Shown piece by piece: positions 42,975-53,515 of a stretch of 64,000 bases of DNA. How positions within the stretch are numbered: position 1 is the stretch's first letter; each line of letters starts with the position of its first letter. A program made the position numbers and the translations under genes. The notes under the pieces are model-generated. The model was not told the DNA's origin, searched no databases, and saw only the letters and a program-made list of their open reading frames with translations. Source of the DNA: Oreohelix idahoensis (Eukaryota > Mollusca > Gastropoda > Stylommatophora > Oreohelicidae); NCBI GenBank assembly GCA_024509875.1, contig JAMPIV010019840.1, forward strand, positions 775,501 through 839,500. The letters run 5' to 3'.

Positions 42975-43640
42975 AGTGAAAAGATGCATGACATGCAGAA
43001 TTCTTCATGTGGGACAACTTACAAAACTGTTGAGTATAAGAAACTGGAGTGCAGCAGGGATGCCTCGCCACCATTTCTTTTCTATAGATTTATTATCATT
43101 TTCCTTGTGGCTCCAGGCAGAACCATCACTGCCCACTGGTTCCCTTTCAGGAAGCCCTGTATGTTCTTGCTGCTGTGGTTTCTGTTGCAATATGTTTTAT
43201 GTGATGAGGTTGCCAACCTCATACTAATTGCCTTGTCACACAAGCCTGAAAAAGCTTTTCTATAGGTTGTTTTATGAATTAAAAACTGACAGCCAGCAGA
43301 ACTCTGACTAAACAGCCGAACAATCCAGATTGTGCCCAAGACTTGGTTCTTATGTCCCATAGCCCGTAAATGGGCGTCTTGCCTAGACAAGATCACTAGT
43401 GTGGAACTGATGACAAGAACCAGACAATTGCCAGTGGACCAAGAGATGGAATAAAACACATGATGATGATGGATACATATTAAAGAAACCTGACAGCATT
43501 ACAAAGCAGTACATGTTCTGGAATCCGCAGGGTAATATATGAGGGGTAACATGAGGGAGAGGAAGATCTCCCAGGGTAATATATGAGGGGTAACCTATGA
43601 CGGAGAGGAAGATCAAAGAGCAAATGGAAAAGAGAACTGG
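42975..43640 (+). pseudogene. LINE family A fragment, rearranged
   Basis: Plus-strand pieces of family A in order: 'catgcagaattcttcatg' and 'actggagtgcagcagggatg' (RT block), an R4-like piece near 43185-43240, then 'ctgatgacaagaaccagac' and 'atgttctggaatccgcaggg'. A small duplication 'ggtaatatatgaggggtaac' is at 43530-43590. It flows into the 33-bp array. Confidence 0.7.
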
Positions 43641-43654
43641 AGACAGAAGTATAG

Positions 43655-45785
43655 GACAGGAGGATGGCTTACATTATTATCATAGGACAGGAGGACTTGG
43701 CTTAAGTTATTGTCATAGGACAGGAGGACTTGGCTTAAGTTATTGTCATAGGACAGGAGGACTTGGCTTAAGTTATTGTCATATGACAGGAGGACTTGGC
43801 TTAAGTTATTGTCATAGGACAGGAGGATGGCTTAAGTTATTGTCATAGGACAGGAGGACTTGGCTTAAGTTATTGTCATAGGACAGGAGGACTTGGCTTA
43901 AGTTATTGTCATAGAACAGGAGGACTTGGCTTAAGTTATTGTCATATGACAGGAGGACTTGGCTTAAGTTACTGGCATAGGACAGGAGGATGGCTTAAGT
44001 TATTGTCATAGGACAGGAGGACTTGGCTTACATTATTGTCATAGGACAGGAGGACTTGGCTTAAGTTATTGTCATATGACAGGAGGACTTGGCTTAAGTT
44101 ATTGTCATATGACAGGAGGACTTGGCTTAAGTTATTGTCATAGGACAGGAGGATGGCTTAAGTTATTGTCATAGGACAGGAGGACTTGGCTTAAGTTATT
44201 GTCATAGGACAGGAGGACTTGGCTTAAGTTATTGTCATAGGACAGGAGGATGGCTTAAGTTATTGTCATAGGACAGGAGGACTTGGCTTAAGTTATTGTC
44301 ATAGGACAGGAGGACTTGGCTTAAGTTATTGTCATAGGACAGGAGGATGGCTTAAGTTATTGTCATAGGACAGGAGGACTTGGCTTAAGTTATTGTCATA
44401 GGACAGGAGGACTTGGCTTAAGTTATTGTCATAGGACAGGAGGACTTGGCTTAAGTTATTGTCATAGGACAGGAGGACTTGGCTTAAGTTATTGTCATAT
44501 GACAGGAGGACTTGGCTTAAGTTATTGTCATAGGACAGGAGGATGGCTTAAGTTATTGTCATAGGACAGGAGGACTTGGCTTAAGTTATTGTCATAGGAC
44601 AGGAGGACTTGGCTTAAGTTATTGTCATAGGACAGGAGGACTTGGCTTAAGTTACTGGCATAGGACAGGAGGATGGCTTACGTTATTGTCATAGGACAGG
44701 AGGACTTGGCTTAAGTTATTGTCATAGGACAGGAGGACTTGGCTTAAGTTATTGTCATATGACAGGAGGACTTGGCTTAAGTTATTGTCATAGGACAGGA
44801 GGATGGCTTAAGTTATTGTCACAGGACAGGAGGACTTGGCTTAAGTTATTGTCATAGGACAGGAGGACTTGGCTTAAGTTATTGTCATAGGACAGGAGGA
44901 CTTGGCTTAAGTTATTGTCATAGGACAGGAGGATGGCTTAAGTTATTGTCATAGGACAGGAGGACTTGGCTTAAGTTACTAGCATAGGACAGGAGGATGG
45001 CTTAAGTTATTGTCATAGGACAGGAGGACTTGGCTTACGTTACTGTCATAGGACAGGAGGACTTGGCTTAAGTTACTGGCATAGGACAGGAGGATGGCTT
45101 ACGTTATTGTCATAGGACAGGAGGACTTGGCTTAAGTTATTGTCATAGGACAGGAGGACTTGGCTTAAGTTATTGTCATATGACAGGAGGACTTGGCTTA
45201 AGTTATTGTCATAGGACAGGAGGATGGCTTAAGTTATTGTCATAGGACAGGAGGACTTGGCTTAAGTTATTGTCATAGGACAGGAGGACTTGGCTTAAGT
45301 TATTGTCATAGGACAGGAGGACTTGGCTTAAGTTATTGTCATATGACCGGAGGACTTGGCTTAAGTTATTGTCATAGGACAGGAGGATGGCTTAAGTTAT
45401 TGTCATAGGACAGGAGGACTTGGCTTAAGTTACTAGCATAGGACAGGAGGATGGCTTAAGTTATTGTCATAGGACAGGAGGACTTGGCTTACGTTATTGT
45501 CATAGGACAGGAGGACTTGGCTTAAGTTACTGGCATAGGACAGGAGAATGGCTTACGTTATTGTCATAGGACAGGAGGACTTGGGCTTAAGTTATTGTCA
45601 TAAGACAGGAGGACTTGGCTTACATTATTGTCATAGGACAGGAGGACTTGGCTTAAGTTACTGGTATAGGACAGGACTACTTGGCTTAAGTTATTGGTTT
45701 AGGACAGGATTACTTGGCTTAAGTTATTGGTATAGGACAGGACTACTTGGCTTAAGTTATTGGTATAGGACAGGACTTCATAGTC
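43655..45785 (+). repeat. 2.1-kb minisatellite, 33/31-bp units, from the LINE A 3' end
   Basis: About 64 units of 'cataggacaggaggacttgg' + 'cttaagttattgt' (33 bp), interspersed with a 31-bp form lacking two bases ('gaggatggc'). Single-base variants include 'catatgac', 'actggcat' and 'tacgtt'. The core 'gacaggaggacttggc' is in the family A 3' end (29889-29905). The last four units (45660-45780) switch to 'ggtataggacaggactact'. Short open frames inside are meaningless. Confidence 0.97.
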
Positions 45786-46009
45786 ATAATGTCGGAACGG
45801 CAGCTTCATTTCTAGGCGACCTGAAAGAAAATATAAAACAAAAGACCATTATTTAAAACTGACAAGAGATCAAGAAAACCACAAATAATGAATTGGTCTT
45901 TGTGTATTATATGGCTTATACTTGCTAATATGAAAGTTATATTAGTGGGTAAGTCTATAAATGTCTGAGTCGCTTCTAGGTTCATATATTCTTCTTCATA
46001 CACTCTCAG
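45786..46009. other. No gene seen
   Basis: Follows the array; no recognisable structure. Confidence 0.4.
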
Positions 46010-46262
46010 ATGACTACTTGAATAGTTTCAAAGATAGCAGTGGTCAGTTTCAGGTTATCTGAATCTCCATAGAGTTTTTTCCAGGAATCATACTGGTGAC
46101 GGCTATATGTGTTTTATGTTCCTAATATCTCGGGCATCTTTGAAGCTCATGTTCAGCAGTCATTTTATCAGTGCCACAGTTACACTGATCGGTAGTTCCT
46201 ATCTTTAGCTTGTTGAATAGATGGTATCTCAATCCGTGCAGAGTTGGAAGATTATCACTTGT
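46010..46262 (-). pseudogene. I-like LINE C-terminal fragment
   Basis: The minus strand reads 'GLRYHLFNKLKIGTTDQCNC' and 'GTDKMTAEHELQRCP', the C-terminal Cys/His segment (CxC...AEHxLxxCP) that follows RNase H. A sister copy is at 50440-50700. Confidence 0.8.
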
Positions 46263-46720
46263 TCTCTTCTGTTGATCTGTTGTGGCGAGATGGGAGTCGG
46301 ATAGAAAAAAACAAAGATAGTTCTCTTCCCTGTCCTTATTTTGATGTTATCTTCCCACTTACAGCACTGTCTTCCTCTTGCACGTCTGCCTTCATCTCTT
46401 CCTTCCATGATGACCTTCAGCAAATTGGTATGTCTGTTTACGTGGCCAAAATATTTTAGCTGTCTAATGTTTATTTCCATGAATTCTCTTCTCATTTCTA
46501 TTTTTTCTAGGACCTCTTTATTTGTTTTTTTCCTCCTTTCATACGATGTGCCTCATCTGTTATATATCCACATCTCGAGAGAATCAAAGAAGTGCTTGTT
46601 CATTGTCCATGTTTCTACACCATAGAGTAATGAAGAGTGTATATAACGTTTGATGATTGTCAGTTTTAATTTGTCAGTTAGTTGTTTAGATGTCAGTAGC
46701 TGTCTTGTGTTGTTGAATGT
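46262..46720 (-). pseudogene. RTE-like LINE 3' fragment
   Basis: The minus strand reads 'MRREFMEINIRQLKYFGHVN', 'GRRARGRQCCKWEDNIK' and, upstream, 'SLEMWIYNR' and 'YIHSSLLYGVETW'. Inverse copy of 39800-40090. Several stops. Confidence 0.8.
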
Positions 46721-46848
46721 AGCTTAGACCATTTTTATTCATTTCTTGATTTCTTTCACATCTGCCATCTTTCTGGCAACAAGATTTAACTATGCTTCCA
46801 AGCTGGCCATGTTGGAAATGGACAGAAAGAAGCAGTGAAATTACTGAC

Positions 46849-46975
46849 CTTCATCCCAAGCTTTCATCACCTCGGCCATCAAAGTTTTCTGCTGCTTCTG
46901 ACATAATCCGGTCACCATCGAGTCCAGGATTTCTCCAGTGTAAGGGGAGATGAACTGGTCTAACAGCTTGGTATT
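46849..46975 (-). CDS. MRPS18B: Mitochondrial ribosomal protein S18b, internal exon
   Basis: Minus-strand exon from 46975 to 46849. The acceptor is 'tttctggcacaaag' before AAT; the donor is 'gatgaag|gtcagt'. It encodes 42 codons plus one base: NTKLLDQFISPYTGEILDSM, VTGLCQKQQKTLMAEVMKAW, DE. This is the second half of the bS18-type fold (LLxQF...TGxxxxxxxTGLCxKQxK), which binds rRNA in the mitochondrial small subunit. It joins in phase with the exon ending at 47891. The next exon, expected at lower coordinates, was not found within the repeats to the left. Confidence 0.9.
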
Positions 46976-47890
46976 CTTTGTGCCAGAAATGAGAAAGAAA
47001 CATAAATTTAAAAAATGCTGGTGCAATACATGCACAATAAAGTGTAGAAGTATGAGAAACAAAGAAAACCACTAAAGGAAAACATCTTATGCAAACTTAG
47101 AGTGGTTCATTAACAAGCTACATTTCACATCAACTATTAATAGAGACACCTTGGAGCATACAACAGGACTAGCAAGAAGGTAACTTACTTCCCAGCTCTC
47201 TTCTACAGCTACCATCTAGAACTGTGTAGTTAACTACCAGACTTGTCCTGTACCATTCCTGCATCTTGTTCCTCAGTTCTCTTCTCCAATTCTCAGTAAA
47301 CAAATCCAAGCAAATAGTATGACGTGAGTTAGTTGCTAACTAAAACTATAGGAACTTAGTACCTTGAAAAAATAGTTGCAAAGATATAAAAATATGAATT
47401 GTGAATGATATTGACACATACATTACTGTTATGTGCGTGGATTTACAATAAACAGGACAGACAAATAAGACTCGTTGACTCCAGGAGACCACACATGAAC
47501 GGGCGCACTTAATGAAGGGAGCTAACTATCCCTTTATTACTGACATCACATAGCCGAAATATGGCGTAAGTGGACATTATATAACAACTACTATGAATAT
47601 AACAAAGTGACTTACAACAGGTGACGTACCAGTCATGCCCCATGGCACAAATCAATACAGCTCGCAAACTCGAGCAGGGAATAATATTCGTACTTACAAG
47701 ATACCATATCTATGTAAGATTACCACATAAGTATGAATAACAATCCTTATAACAGGTCAACATCTAGCATCAGTGATACAACACACCCTCCGATAAAAAC
47801 CAGACTAGCCACATAAACTAGGAGATCCATGGCAGCCGACCTTTGATGTGAAGATGACACCTGATGATAATGATGATGAGGATTACTTAC
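46976..47890 (-). other. MRPS18B intron
   Basis: 915-bp intron containing R3 (47428-47870) and otherwise no gene. Confidence 0.75.
47428..47870. repeat. Interspersed repeat R3, second copy
   Basis: Co-linear with 11884-12300: 'tgtgcgtggatttacaataa', 'gacaaataagactcgtt', 'tatccctttattactg', 'atcaatacagctcgcaaac', 'aacaggtcaacatctagcat' and 'acacaccctcc'. It lies inside the MRPS18B intron, about 20 bp from the donor of the exon at 47891. Confidence 0.6.
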
Positions 47891-47962
47891 TCTTGAGTCG
47901 AGAACAAGATATTCATCTCTGCAAACTGGGCAGGGGCTAGCCGTTGATACAACTCCTGCTCT
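47891..47962 (-). CDS. MRPS18B: Mitochondrial ribosomal protein S18b, zinc-motif exon
   Basis: Minus-strand exon from 47962 to 47891, 72 nt, exactly 24 codons: RAGVVSTASPCPVCRDEYLV, LDSR. The acceptor 'tttatttacgacag' and the strong donor 'caaga|gtaagt' are clear. The CPVC pair followed by RD...LD matches the CPICRD...D block that sets S18b apart from S18a and S18c (from memory of the vertebrate proteins). The surrounding reading frame looks like a small RING-type protein if read without splicing; that is misleading. Confidence 0.9.
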
Positions 47963-48014
47963 CTGTCGTAAATAAAATAAAGAGTACATTAACTACAAAC
48001 AAATGTCTCTTACA

Positions 48015-48240
48015 GATAAATTTATACACAATTATTATCATCTCTTTTCAGCTTCCCAAGGAGCATAGGCCTCCAACAAACTTATGTCTTCCTGTCACAC
48101 GTCATCAGCCCAAGGTCTTTCCATCTCTTCATGTCTGTCTCCAGTTCTCTTCTCCATGTGTTCTTCAGTGTCCCTCTACCTCTCTTACCCTGGGGATTCC
48201 AAGAACAAGGACTGCCTTGTAATACTATCAACAAGTTTCC
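48015..48240 (-). mobile_element. LINE family A 3' fragment in the MRPS18B intron
   Basis: Inverse family A tail: 'cttcccaaggagcataggcc', 'tccaacaaac', 'ccaaggtctttccatctctt', 'ctggggattccaagaacaag' and 'actgccttgtaatactatca'. Confidence 0.85.
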
Positions 48241-48400
48241 TCGATCTGTGTTCTATCCATTGCCAGTATGTGTCCTTTCCATTGCCAGTATGTGTTCTTT
48301 CCATCGTCAGTGGGTGTCCTATCCATCATCAGTGGGTATCCTATCCATCGCCAGTATGTGCCCTATCCATCGCCAGTATGTGTCCTATCAATCACAGAAT
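48240..48400 (-). repeat. Minisatellite, about 20-22 bp, from the LINE A 3' end
   Basis: About seven units of 'tatccatcgccagtatgtgt' plus 'cc', with variants. It continues directly from the family A fragment and copies its 'ggcgatggataggacacac' segment in inverse orientation. Confidence 0.8.
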
Positions 48401-48494
48401 ACAAGTGACAAAAATCAGTAACATAACAACACTCTGACTGCATTATTATAAGCTAGCCTAATATTGATAATGTACCAACATTTTATGGGTCTAC

Positions 48495-48630
48495 GTGCAG
48501 TGGTTGTCATGTGAATGTTGTTTCTGTGACATGTGTCTATGTGCAGTGGTTGTCATGTGAATGTGTTTCTATGACATGTGTCTACGTGCAGTGGTTTTCA
48601 TGTGAATGTTGTTTCTGTGACATGCGCGTG
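48495..48630 (+). repeat. Minisatellite, about 47-bp unit
   Basis: Three units of 'cagtggttgtcatgtgaatg' + 'ttgtttctgtgacatgtgtc' + 'tacgtg'. 48631-48825 contains no gene. Confidence 0.85.
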
Positions 48631-48824
48631 TTTTTATACATTTTTGCCCAGGACCTCAGACATAGGGGGACATAACATAACTCTCAGGGAATTAGGACCA
48701 GTAGAGTTATCATTATGTCATATATTTAAAATTTGGAAACACTTTTCCAGATCCTTTAAAACGGTTTAAAAAAACTTTAATTTTGGACAACTTTGTGAAA
48801 ATTCATGCATATTTACAGATACTA

Positions 48825-48965
48825 AGCACCTGACTCTGTTCTTGAGTTAGGGAAGGCAAAGGCAGCGAGGAAAGCAACTGGTCATCCCAGTTAAGACCTA
48901 GTATAAGCGATGTCTCTAACCCTTCAATCCTCTAAGATAATATCTGCTATAGAAATAACAGGTAA
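48825..48965 (+). mobile_element. SINE B, partial copy
   Basis: SINE B body 'acctgactctgttcttgagt', 'tagggaaggcaaaggcagc', 'aactggtcatccc' and 'atctgctatagaaata'. It is tail-to-tail with the next copy. Confidence 0.7.
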
Positions 48966-48974
48966 AACATTCCC

Positions 48975-49210
48975 ATAGCAGAAACTGTCGAGGGGGGGAA
49001 TGAAGTGTAAGGGACATCACTATGCTTGGTCCAGCTTCGAGAGGTCGTGTGTGACCATTTCCCGTCCTTGCTGCCTTTGCCTCCCACAACTCAGGAGCAG
49101 TCAGCTACCTATTTACAGCTGGGCAGACTTGAACGTGGTGCTACCAGGTTAAGATCCCAGAATCCAGTGCATACAGAAAAAAGCACTGCAACCAATTAGC
49201 CAACCAGACG
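48975..49210 (-). mobile_element. SINE B, near-complete copy
   Basis: Minus strand: tRNA-like head 'tggttggctaattggttgca' (A box) and 'cacgttcaagtct' (B box), then 'cccagctgtaaataggtagc', 'ggcaaaggcagcaagg', 'gaagctggaccaagcatagt' and 'ttctgctatggga'. This gives the family architecture: tRNA-like head plus a roughly 150-bp conserved body. Confidence 0.8.
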
Positions 49211-49259
49211 CTAAGTTTTATCTACCCTGGGGATTTCATAACAAGAACTGCCTTGTAAT

Positions 49260-50190
49260 ACTGTTGTTGTTAAATTAGTGCTGCTGAGCTTCTCTGTCTT
49301 TTGCAACCAATACCTCGTTGAAGACTCCTTGGTATTATCTACACTGTAAATCTAGGCTTTTCCTGTGGCTTTTCTGCCTTTCCGAAAAGTGTTGAGTTGA
49401 AGTCATGAACTCCAGTCTCTCCAGCTTTGTTTGCATTTAATGGATCATCATTGGGAGCCGCGCTGGTGTAATGGCTACAACGTTGTACTGGCGACCAGTG
49501 TTCATGGTTCAAACCCGACCGTCGGCGTTTGAAGAAATGTTTACGACCGGAAATTTGACTGAATAACCTGAACGGCTCCTGCACATAAATCCCGTGTGGA
49601 TGGGAAGGAGCGAAGCTCCTGACCGGGTTGGAAGGAAAGTCCACTGACCCCGCAGCCTTGCAATGACATGTCATTGGGCCGAAAGAGCTGGAAAGCTCGA
49701 GTGCCGCTGGTTATAGAGAAAAAAAAAAAAAAAATGGATCATCACATCTGGTCCCAAGCTATGAGGAGGATGTACAAGACACACGGTGCATCCCCACCAT
49801 CCAAAGGGGCTATCCAAATATGAAGAGCTAAAATATTGTGCTCTGGTTCTGGGATCTCCCAAGGAAATGTCACGTCCTACACAAGAGCCACTTCTCAGTT
49901 CCCTCTGTCTATCATGGATCCACAGTGAGATCCTCCTACATGCAGCCAACTAGGTAAAAGCCAGAGTTACATCTAGGGCTCAAGTGACTCCTTCAAGCTT
50001 AGTGAACAATGCCGAGTTCTGAACAAGTTTCAACACGGAGAATCCCTGGAAGTGTGTGGATGATTTCAAGAGTCAATGAGAGTGTAATTAGCCTCACAGA
50101 GGTTCACTTCCACATCTGAATACTATAGCATTGTGCTTAGCTGGTGGTCATATAAGGATAACTCCAGATATGCCTCCATGTATTTGTAAT
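49260..50190 (+). repeat. Interspersed repeat R1, split by a SINE
   Basis: R1 from 'cttttcctgtggcttttctg' to 'atatgcctccatgtatt', interrupted at 49451-49732 by SINE A. 50191-50440 has no gene. Confidence 0.8.
49451..49732 (+). mobile_element. SINE A, tRNA-derived, poly(A)-tailed
   Basis: Flanked by the exact 12-bp duplication AATGGATCATCA (49439-49450 and 49733-49744). The A box 'tggtgtaatggctacaacg' and B box 'ggttcaaacccg' form a pol III promoter. The body has 'ccgtgtggatgggaagg' and the end 'ggttatagag' + A(15). It is not a tRNA gene. The intact duplication and clean tail suggest a fairly recent insertion. Confidence 0.92.
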
Positions 50191-50439
50191 GTTGTCAACT
50201 GGTTCCCACAGAGAGTGTCCTATCCAATCTTTTTCCCCCATCTTGCTTTACTAGTATTTTTCTAGATAATTCCAGCAGTTCCACATTGGTGATCTTGTCA
50301 CACCGTTTTAAACCTTTGCAGCTGAAGGTGATTATTAAATCCTGTTACCAGGGTCAAAATTCCCCCAGTCTAGAAGAGAATGACGTGTAACTGGGGATGA
50401 CTTCAGCTTTGTCTTACACTCTCAGACGTCAACCTGAAC

Positions 50440-50700
50440 CAGTTTAAAGTGGTTAGTCTAAGGCTGTTGGTATCTCCATAGAGTTTGTCCTGGAGTGGTA
50501 CTTGTGATGGTCTTATGTGATTTCTCTGTTCCACATATGTTGGGGCACCATTGAAGCAGACGTTCAGCAGTCATTTTATCAGTGCCACAGTTGCACTGAT
50601 TGGTAGTTCCTATCTTTAGCTTGTTGAATAGATGGTATCTCAATCTGTTGTGGTCAGTGTGGAGTTTGAAGATTATCACTTGTTCACTTCTGTTGAGTTG
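50440..50700 (-). pseudogene. I-like LINE C-terminal fragment
   Basis: A 73-codon minus-strand frame 'MIIFKLHTDHNRLRYHLFNK', 'LKIGTTNQCNCGTDKMTAER' and 'LLQWCPNICG'. Same segment as 46010-46262. 50701-50944 holds nothing recognised. Confidence 0.8.
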
Positions 50701-50944
50701 GTAATATGCTTAGTTCTTCTGGTGGCCTGGATGCTCTGCTTCCTACTTGTTTCTAGAGATTTGGTGAGTGTGCCAGTGCAACACTCCGCCATACATCAAC
50801 AGTTCAAAATGTGGCCATGAGATCTTTAATAACAACAAAGTGTTGCAGATTGAATTTTTAAACCAAAATTTCAACTGTTAGTTTATGCAACTCTGACCGA
50901 GTTTAATTCACTCGTTCACACTTTAGCTTCTCAAAGAACATAGG

Positions 50945-51095
50945 CTTTCAACAAACTACTTCTCAAAGAACATAGGCTTTCAACAAACTACTTCTCAAAG
51001 AACATAGGCTTTCAACAAACTACTTCTCAAAGAACATAGACTTTCAACAAACTACTTCTCAAAGAACATAGGCTTTCAACAAACTAACACTAAGC
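50945..51095 (-). repeat. Minisatellite, 32-bp unit, from the LINE A 3' end
   Basis: Five units of 'cttctcaaagaacataggct' + 'ttcaacaaacta'. This is the inverse of the family A block 'gtttgttgaaggcctatgct' (29911-29930) continuing to 'cctttgggag'. Confidence 0.85.
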
Positions 51096-51214
51096 TAGTA
51101 TCCTGGTGATTCCAGATCAATGACTCCATGTAATTCTATCAACAGGTTTCCTCAGTGTGTGTCATGTCCATCTCCAGCATCTTCTTCTCATCTCTTGTTC
51201 CACTGGCACATGTC

Positions 51215-51470
51215 TAGTTCTTGTCATCAGTTCCACATTGGTGATCTTGTCATCAGTTCCACATTAGTGATCTTTTCATCAGTTCCACATTGGTGATCTT
51301 GTCATCTGTTAAACATTGGTGATCTTGTCATCAGTTCCACATTGGTGATCTTGTCATCAGTTCCACATTGGTGATCTTGTCATCAGTTTCACATTGGTGA
51401 TCTTGTCATCAGTTCCACATTGGTGATCTTGTCATCAGTTCCACATTAGTGATTTTTTCATACCATTTCA
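51215..51470 (-). repeat. Minisatellite, about 25-bp unit, from the LINE A 3' end
   Basis: About ten units of 'ttccacattggtgatcttgt' + 'catcag'. It is the inverse of family A 'gttaccaacgtggaaatgat' + 'gacaag' (29644-29670). Family A sequence continues on both sides (51100-51214, 51471-51600). Confidence 0.85.
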
Positions 51471-51599
51471 ATCCTTCTATTCTATATAAGCACCCATTTA
51501 TGATTGTCTATATCTTTTTGGTTTTTGTTGTTCTCCATGTTTCACAGCCATAAAAAAAGAGTGACTTGACATCTGAGTTGAAGATTCTGATTTACTGAC

Positions 51600-52023
51600 T
51601 GTAAACTGGCTGTATTATTTGTCCAACAAAATAAGAGCATCACACCATCTATGATTCAAACTTTATTTATCTGTATTTTGTTTTGTTGTTGTTGGTATGT
51701 AAACGTAGGTAGATTATTACCAGGTGCAAAGAATTAATTTTAAAACACAGAAGCTTCCTACGATGACAGGATAAGTTAAAGACATAACTTCATGTTTCTT
51801 CACCAATGATGATAAGATAAGTAAAGACATAACTTCATGAATTGGTTTGGAAGGTTTTCTTGTAGCAACTTGTTTTATATGCTGAGCTTACTAGACTAAT
51901 GCGTAGGATGACCGTAGCCATTCTTTATGACATGCCTGATAGAAACCATGATCATATTTTGTCTTCACCTCTAAAGAAACCGCCTGGAACCAGAAGGAGC
52001 AGAGAATTAAAATTTGAACTTAC
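51600..52023 (-). other. MRPS18B intron, no other gene
   Basis: Contains a short duplication 'aagacataacttcatg' (51780 and 51823). No element recognised. The region is part of the 4-kb intron between 47963 and 52023. Confidence 0.5.
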
Positions 52024-52118
52024 AATGCAGTTCTCTCGAGTCTTTGGTATCCTCTGACCTTTGAAGTTTCTCCTATAATGAAACCAGACTGGCTTGTCTC
52101 CATAGCCTTTAACAAATG
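52024..52118 (-). CDS. MRPS18B: Mitochondrial ribosomal protein S18b, upstream exon
   Basis: Minus-strand exon from 52118 to 52024. Acceptor 'attatgtccccag' before CA; donor 'ctgcatt|gtaagt'. Two leading bases complete a codon from an earlier exon, then 31 codons: FVKGYGDKPVWFHYRRNFKG, QRIPKTRENCI. The YGxxPVWxxYRRNxKG block and the terminal TxxxCI(R) match the region just upstream of CPICRD in vertebrate S18b, and the next exon supplies the Arg. The three exons give 97 residues of the conserved core, with exact phases. The 5' exon(s), with the mitochondrial targeting region, should lie at higher coordinates and were not found. Confidence 0.92.
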
Positions 52119-52204
52119 CTGGGGACATAATTACAGCAACATGTTATGTCACTTTCATAAAGGATGCTTGCGCAGAATAAAAGGATAGAAATGGTATACC
52201 TCGA

Positions 52205-52412
52205 CCACTAATGAGCGTCCGATTGACAGAGTGGTTACAGCACATGCTCCAGTCTACCCAGCTGTAAATAGGTACCTGACTTTGAGTTAGGGAAGGAAAA
52301 GGCAGCAATGAAAGGAACTGGTCACACCACCTATTGATGCTGGACCTTGTATAGTCAAGTCTCTAACACTTCACTCCCCTATGGTAGTATCTGCTATGGG
52401 ACTACCTTTTTT
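52205..52412 (+). mobile_element. SINE B, near-complete copy
   Basis: tRNA-like head 'gattgacagagtggttacag', then 'cccagctgtaaataggtacc', 'gttagggaaggaaaaggcag', 'aactggtcacacc' and 'tatctgctatgggactacct'. Confidence 0.8.
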
Positions 52413-52424
52413 AGATCACTAATG

Positions 52425-52815
52425 TGGAACAGATGACAAGAACAAGAAACAGATGACAAGAACAAGAAACAGATGACAAGAACAAGGAACAGATGACAAG
52501 AACCAGGAACAGATGACAACAACCAGGATCAGATGAGAAGAACAAAGAACAGATGAGAAGAACCAGGAACAGATGACAAGAACCAGGAACAGATGACAAG
52601 AACCAGGAACAGATGACAAGAACAAGGAACAGATGACAAGAACAAGGAACAGATAACAAGAACAAGGAACAGATGACAAGAACAAGGAACAGATGACAAG
52701 AACCAGGAACAGATGACAAGAACAAAGAACAGATGACAAGAACAAGGAACAGATGACAAGAACAAGGAACAGATGACAAGAACAAGGAACAGATGACAAG
52801 AACCAGGAACAGAGA
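52425..52815 (+). repeat. Minisatellite, 20-bp unit, from the LINE A 3' end
   Basis: About 19 units of 'agatgacaagaacaaggaac' with c/a variants, embedded in a family A copy that continues as 'gtgg aacaagagatgagaag' (52831-52860). Minus-strand open frames rich in Cys/Leu/Phe/Val are repeat read-through. Confidence 0.95.
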
Positions 52816-53010
52816 ACAAGAACCAGATAAGTACCAGTGGAACAAGAGATGAGAAGAAGACGCTGGTGCTAGATGGGACACATATTAAGGGAGCTTGTTG
52901 AGACCACTAAAAGCCAGTCTGTTCTGAATCCTGAGGGTAAAAAAGGTACAGCAAGACAAAAACAAAAACACTTTTGGAGAAGAGAACTAGAAGACAGGTC
53001 ACCATGACAA
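52815..53010 (+). mobile_element. LINE family A 3' fragment
   Basis: Continuation of family A after the array: 'cgctggtgctagatgggaca', 'gccagtctgttctgaatcct' and 'aagagaactagaagacag'. Confidence 0.75.
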
Positions 53011-53515
53011 ACATGGGAAATTAAGAACCAAGGATCATGACCTCCAGGACGACTCGAGTTCACTGCAAGGAAAACATCAGATAATTTCTGAAGAACGAAA
53101 GATCCTGACCTCCAGGACAACTTGAGTTCACTGCAAGGAAAACATCAGATAATCTCTGAAGAACCAAGGACCCTGACCTCCAGGACGACTCGAGTTCACT
53201 GCAAGGAAAACATCAGATAATCTCTGAAGAACAAAAGATCCTGACCTCCAGGATGACTTGAGTTCACTGCAAGGAAAACATCAGATAATCTCTGAAGAAC
53301 AAAGGATCCTGACCTCCAGGACAACTAGAGTTCACTGCAAGGAAAACATCAGATAATCTCTGAAGAACCAAGGACCCTGACCTCCAGAACGACTCAAGTT
53401 CACTGCAAGGAAAACATCAGATAATCTCTGAAGAACGAAAGATCCTGACCTCCAGGACGACTTGAGTTCACTGCAAGGAAAACATCAGATAATCTCTGAA
53501 GAACAAAGGACTGGA
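53010..53515 (+). repeat. Minisatellite, about 62-bp unit, from LINE family B
   Basis: About eight units of 'ctgacctccaggacgactcg' + 'agttcactgcaaggaaaaca' + 'tcagataatctctgaagaac'. The core equals family B 'caacattaggcaatctctga' context (42185-42205). The array sits inside a family B 3' end. Confidence 0.9.

Noticed and set aside
47747..47989. Small RING-like protein with CPVCRDEY
   Set aside because: The Cys motif belongs to an MRPS18B exon (47962-47891) with clear splice sites; the rest of the frame is intron.
49456..49530. tRNA gene
   Set aside because: Head of SINE A with poly(A) tail and 12-bp duplications.
52411..52881. Hydrophobic Cys-rich minus-strand frames that look like a membrane protein
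   Set aside because: They are the 20-bp array read in three frames; several overlapping frames are open at once, which is typical of a repeat.
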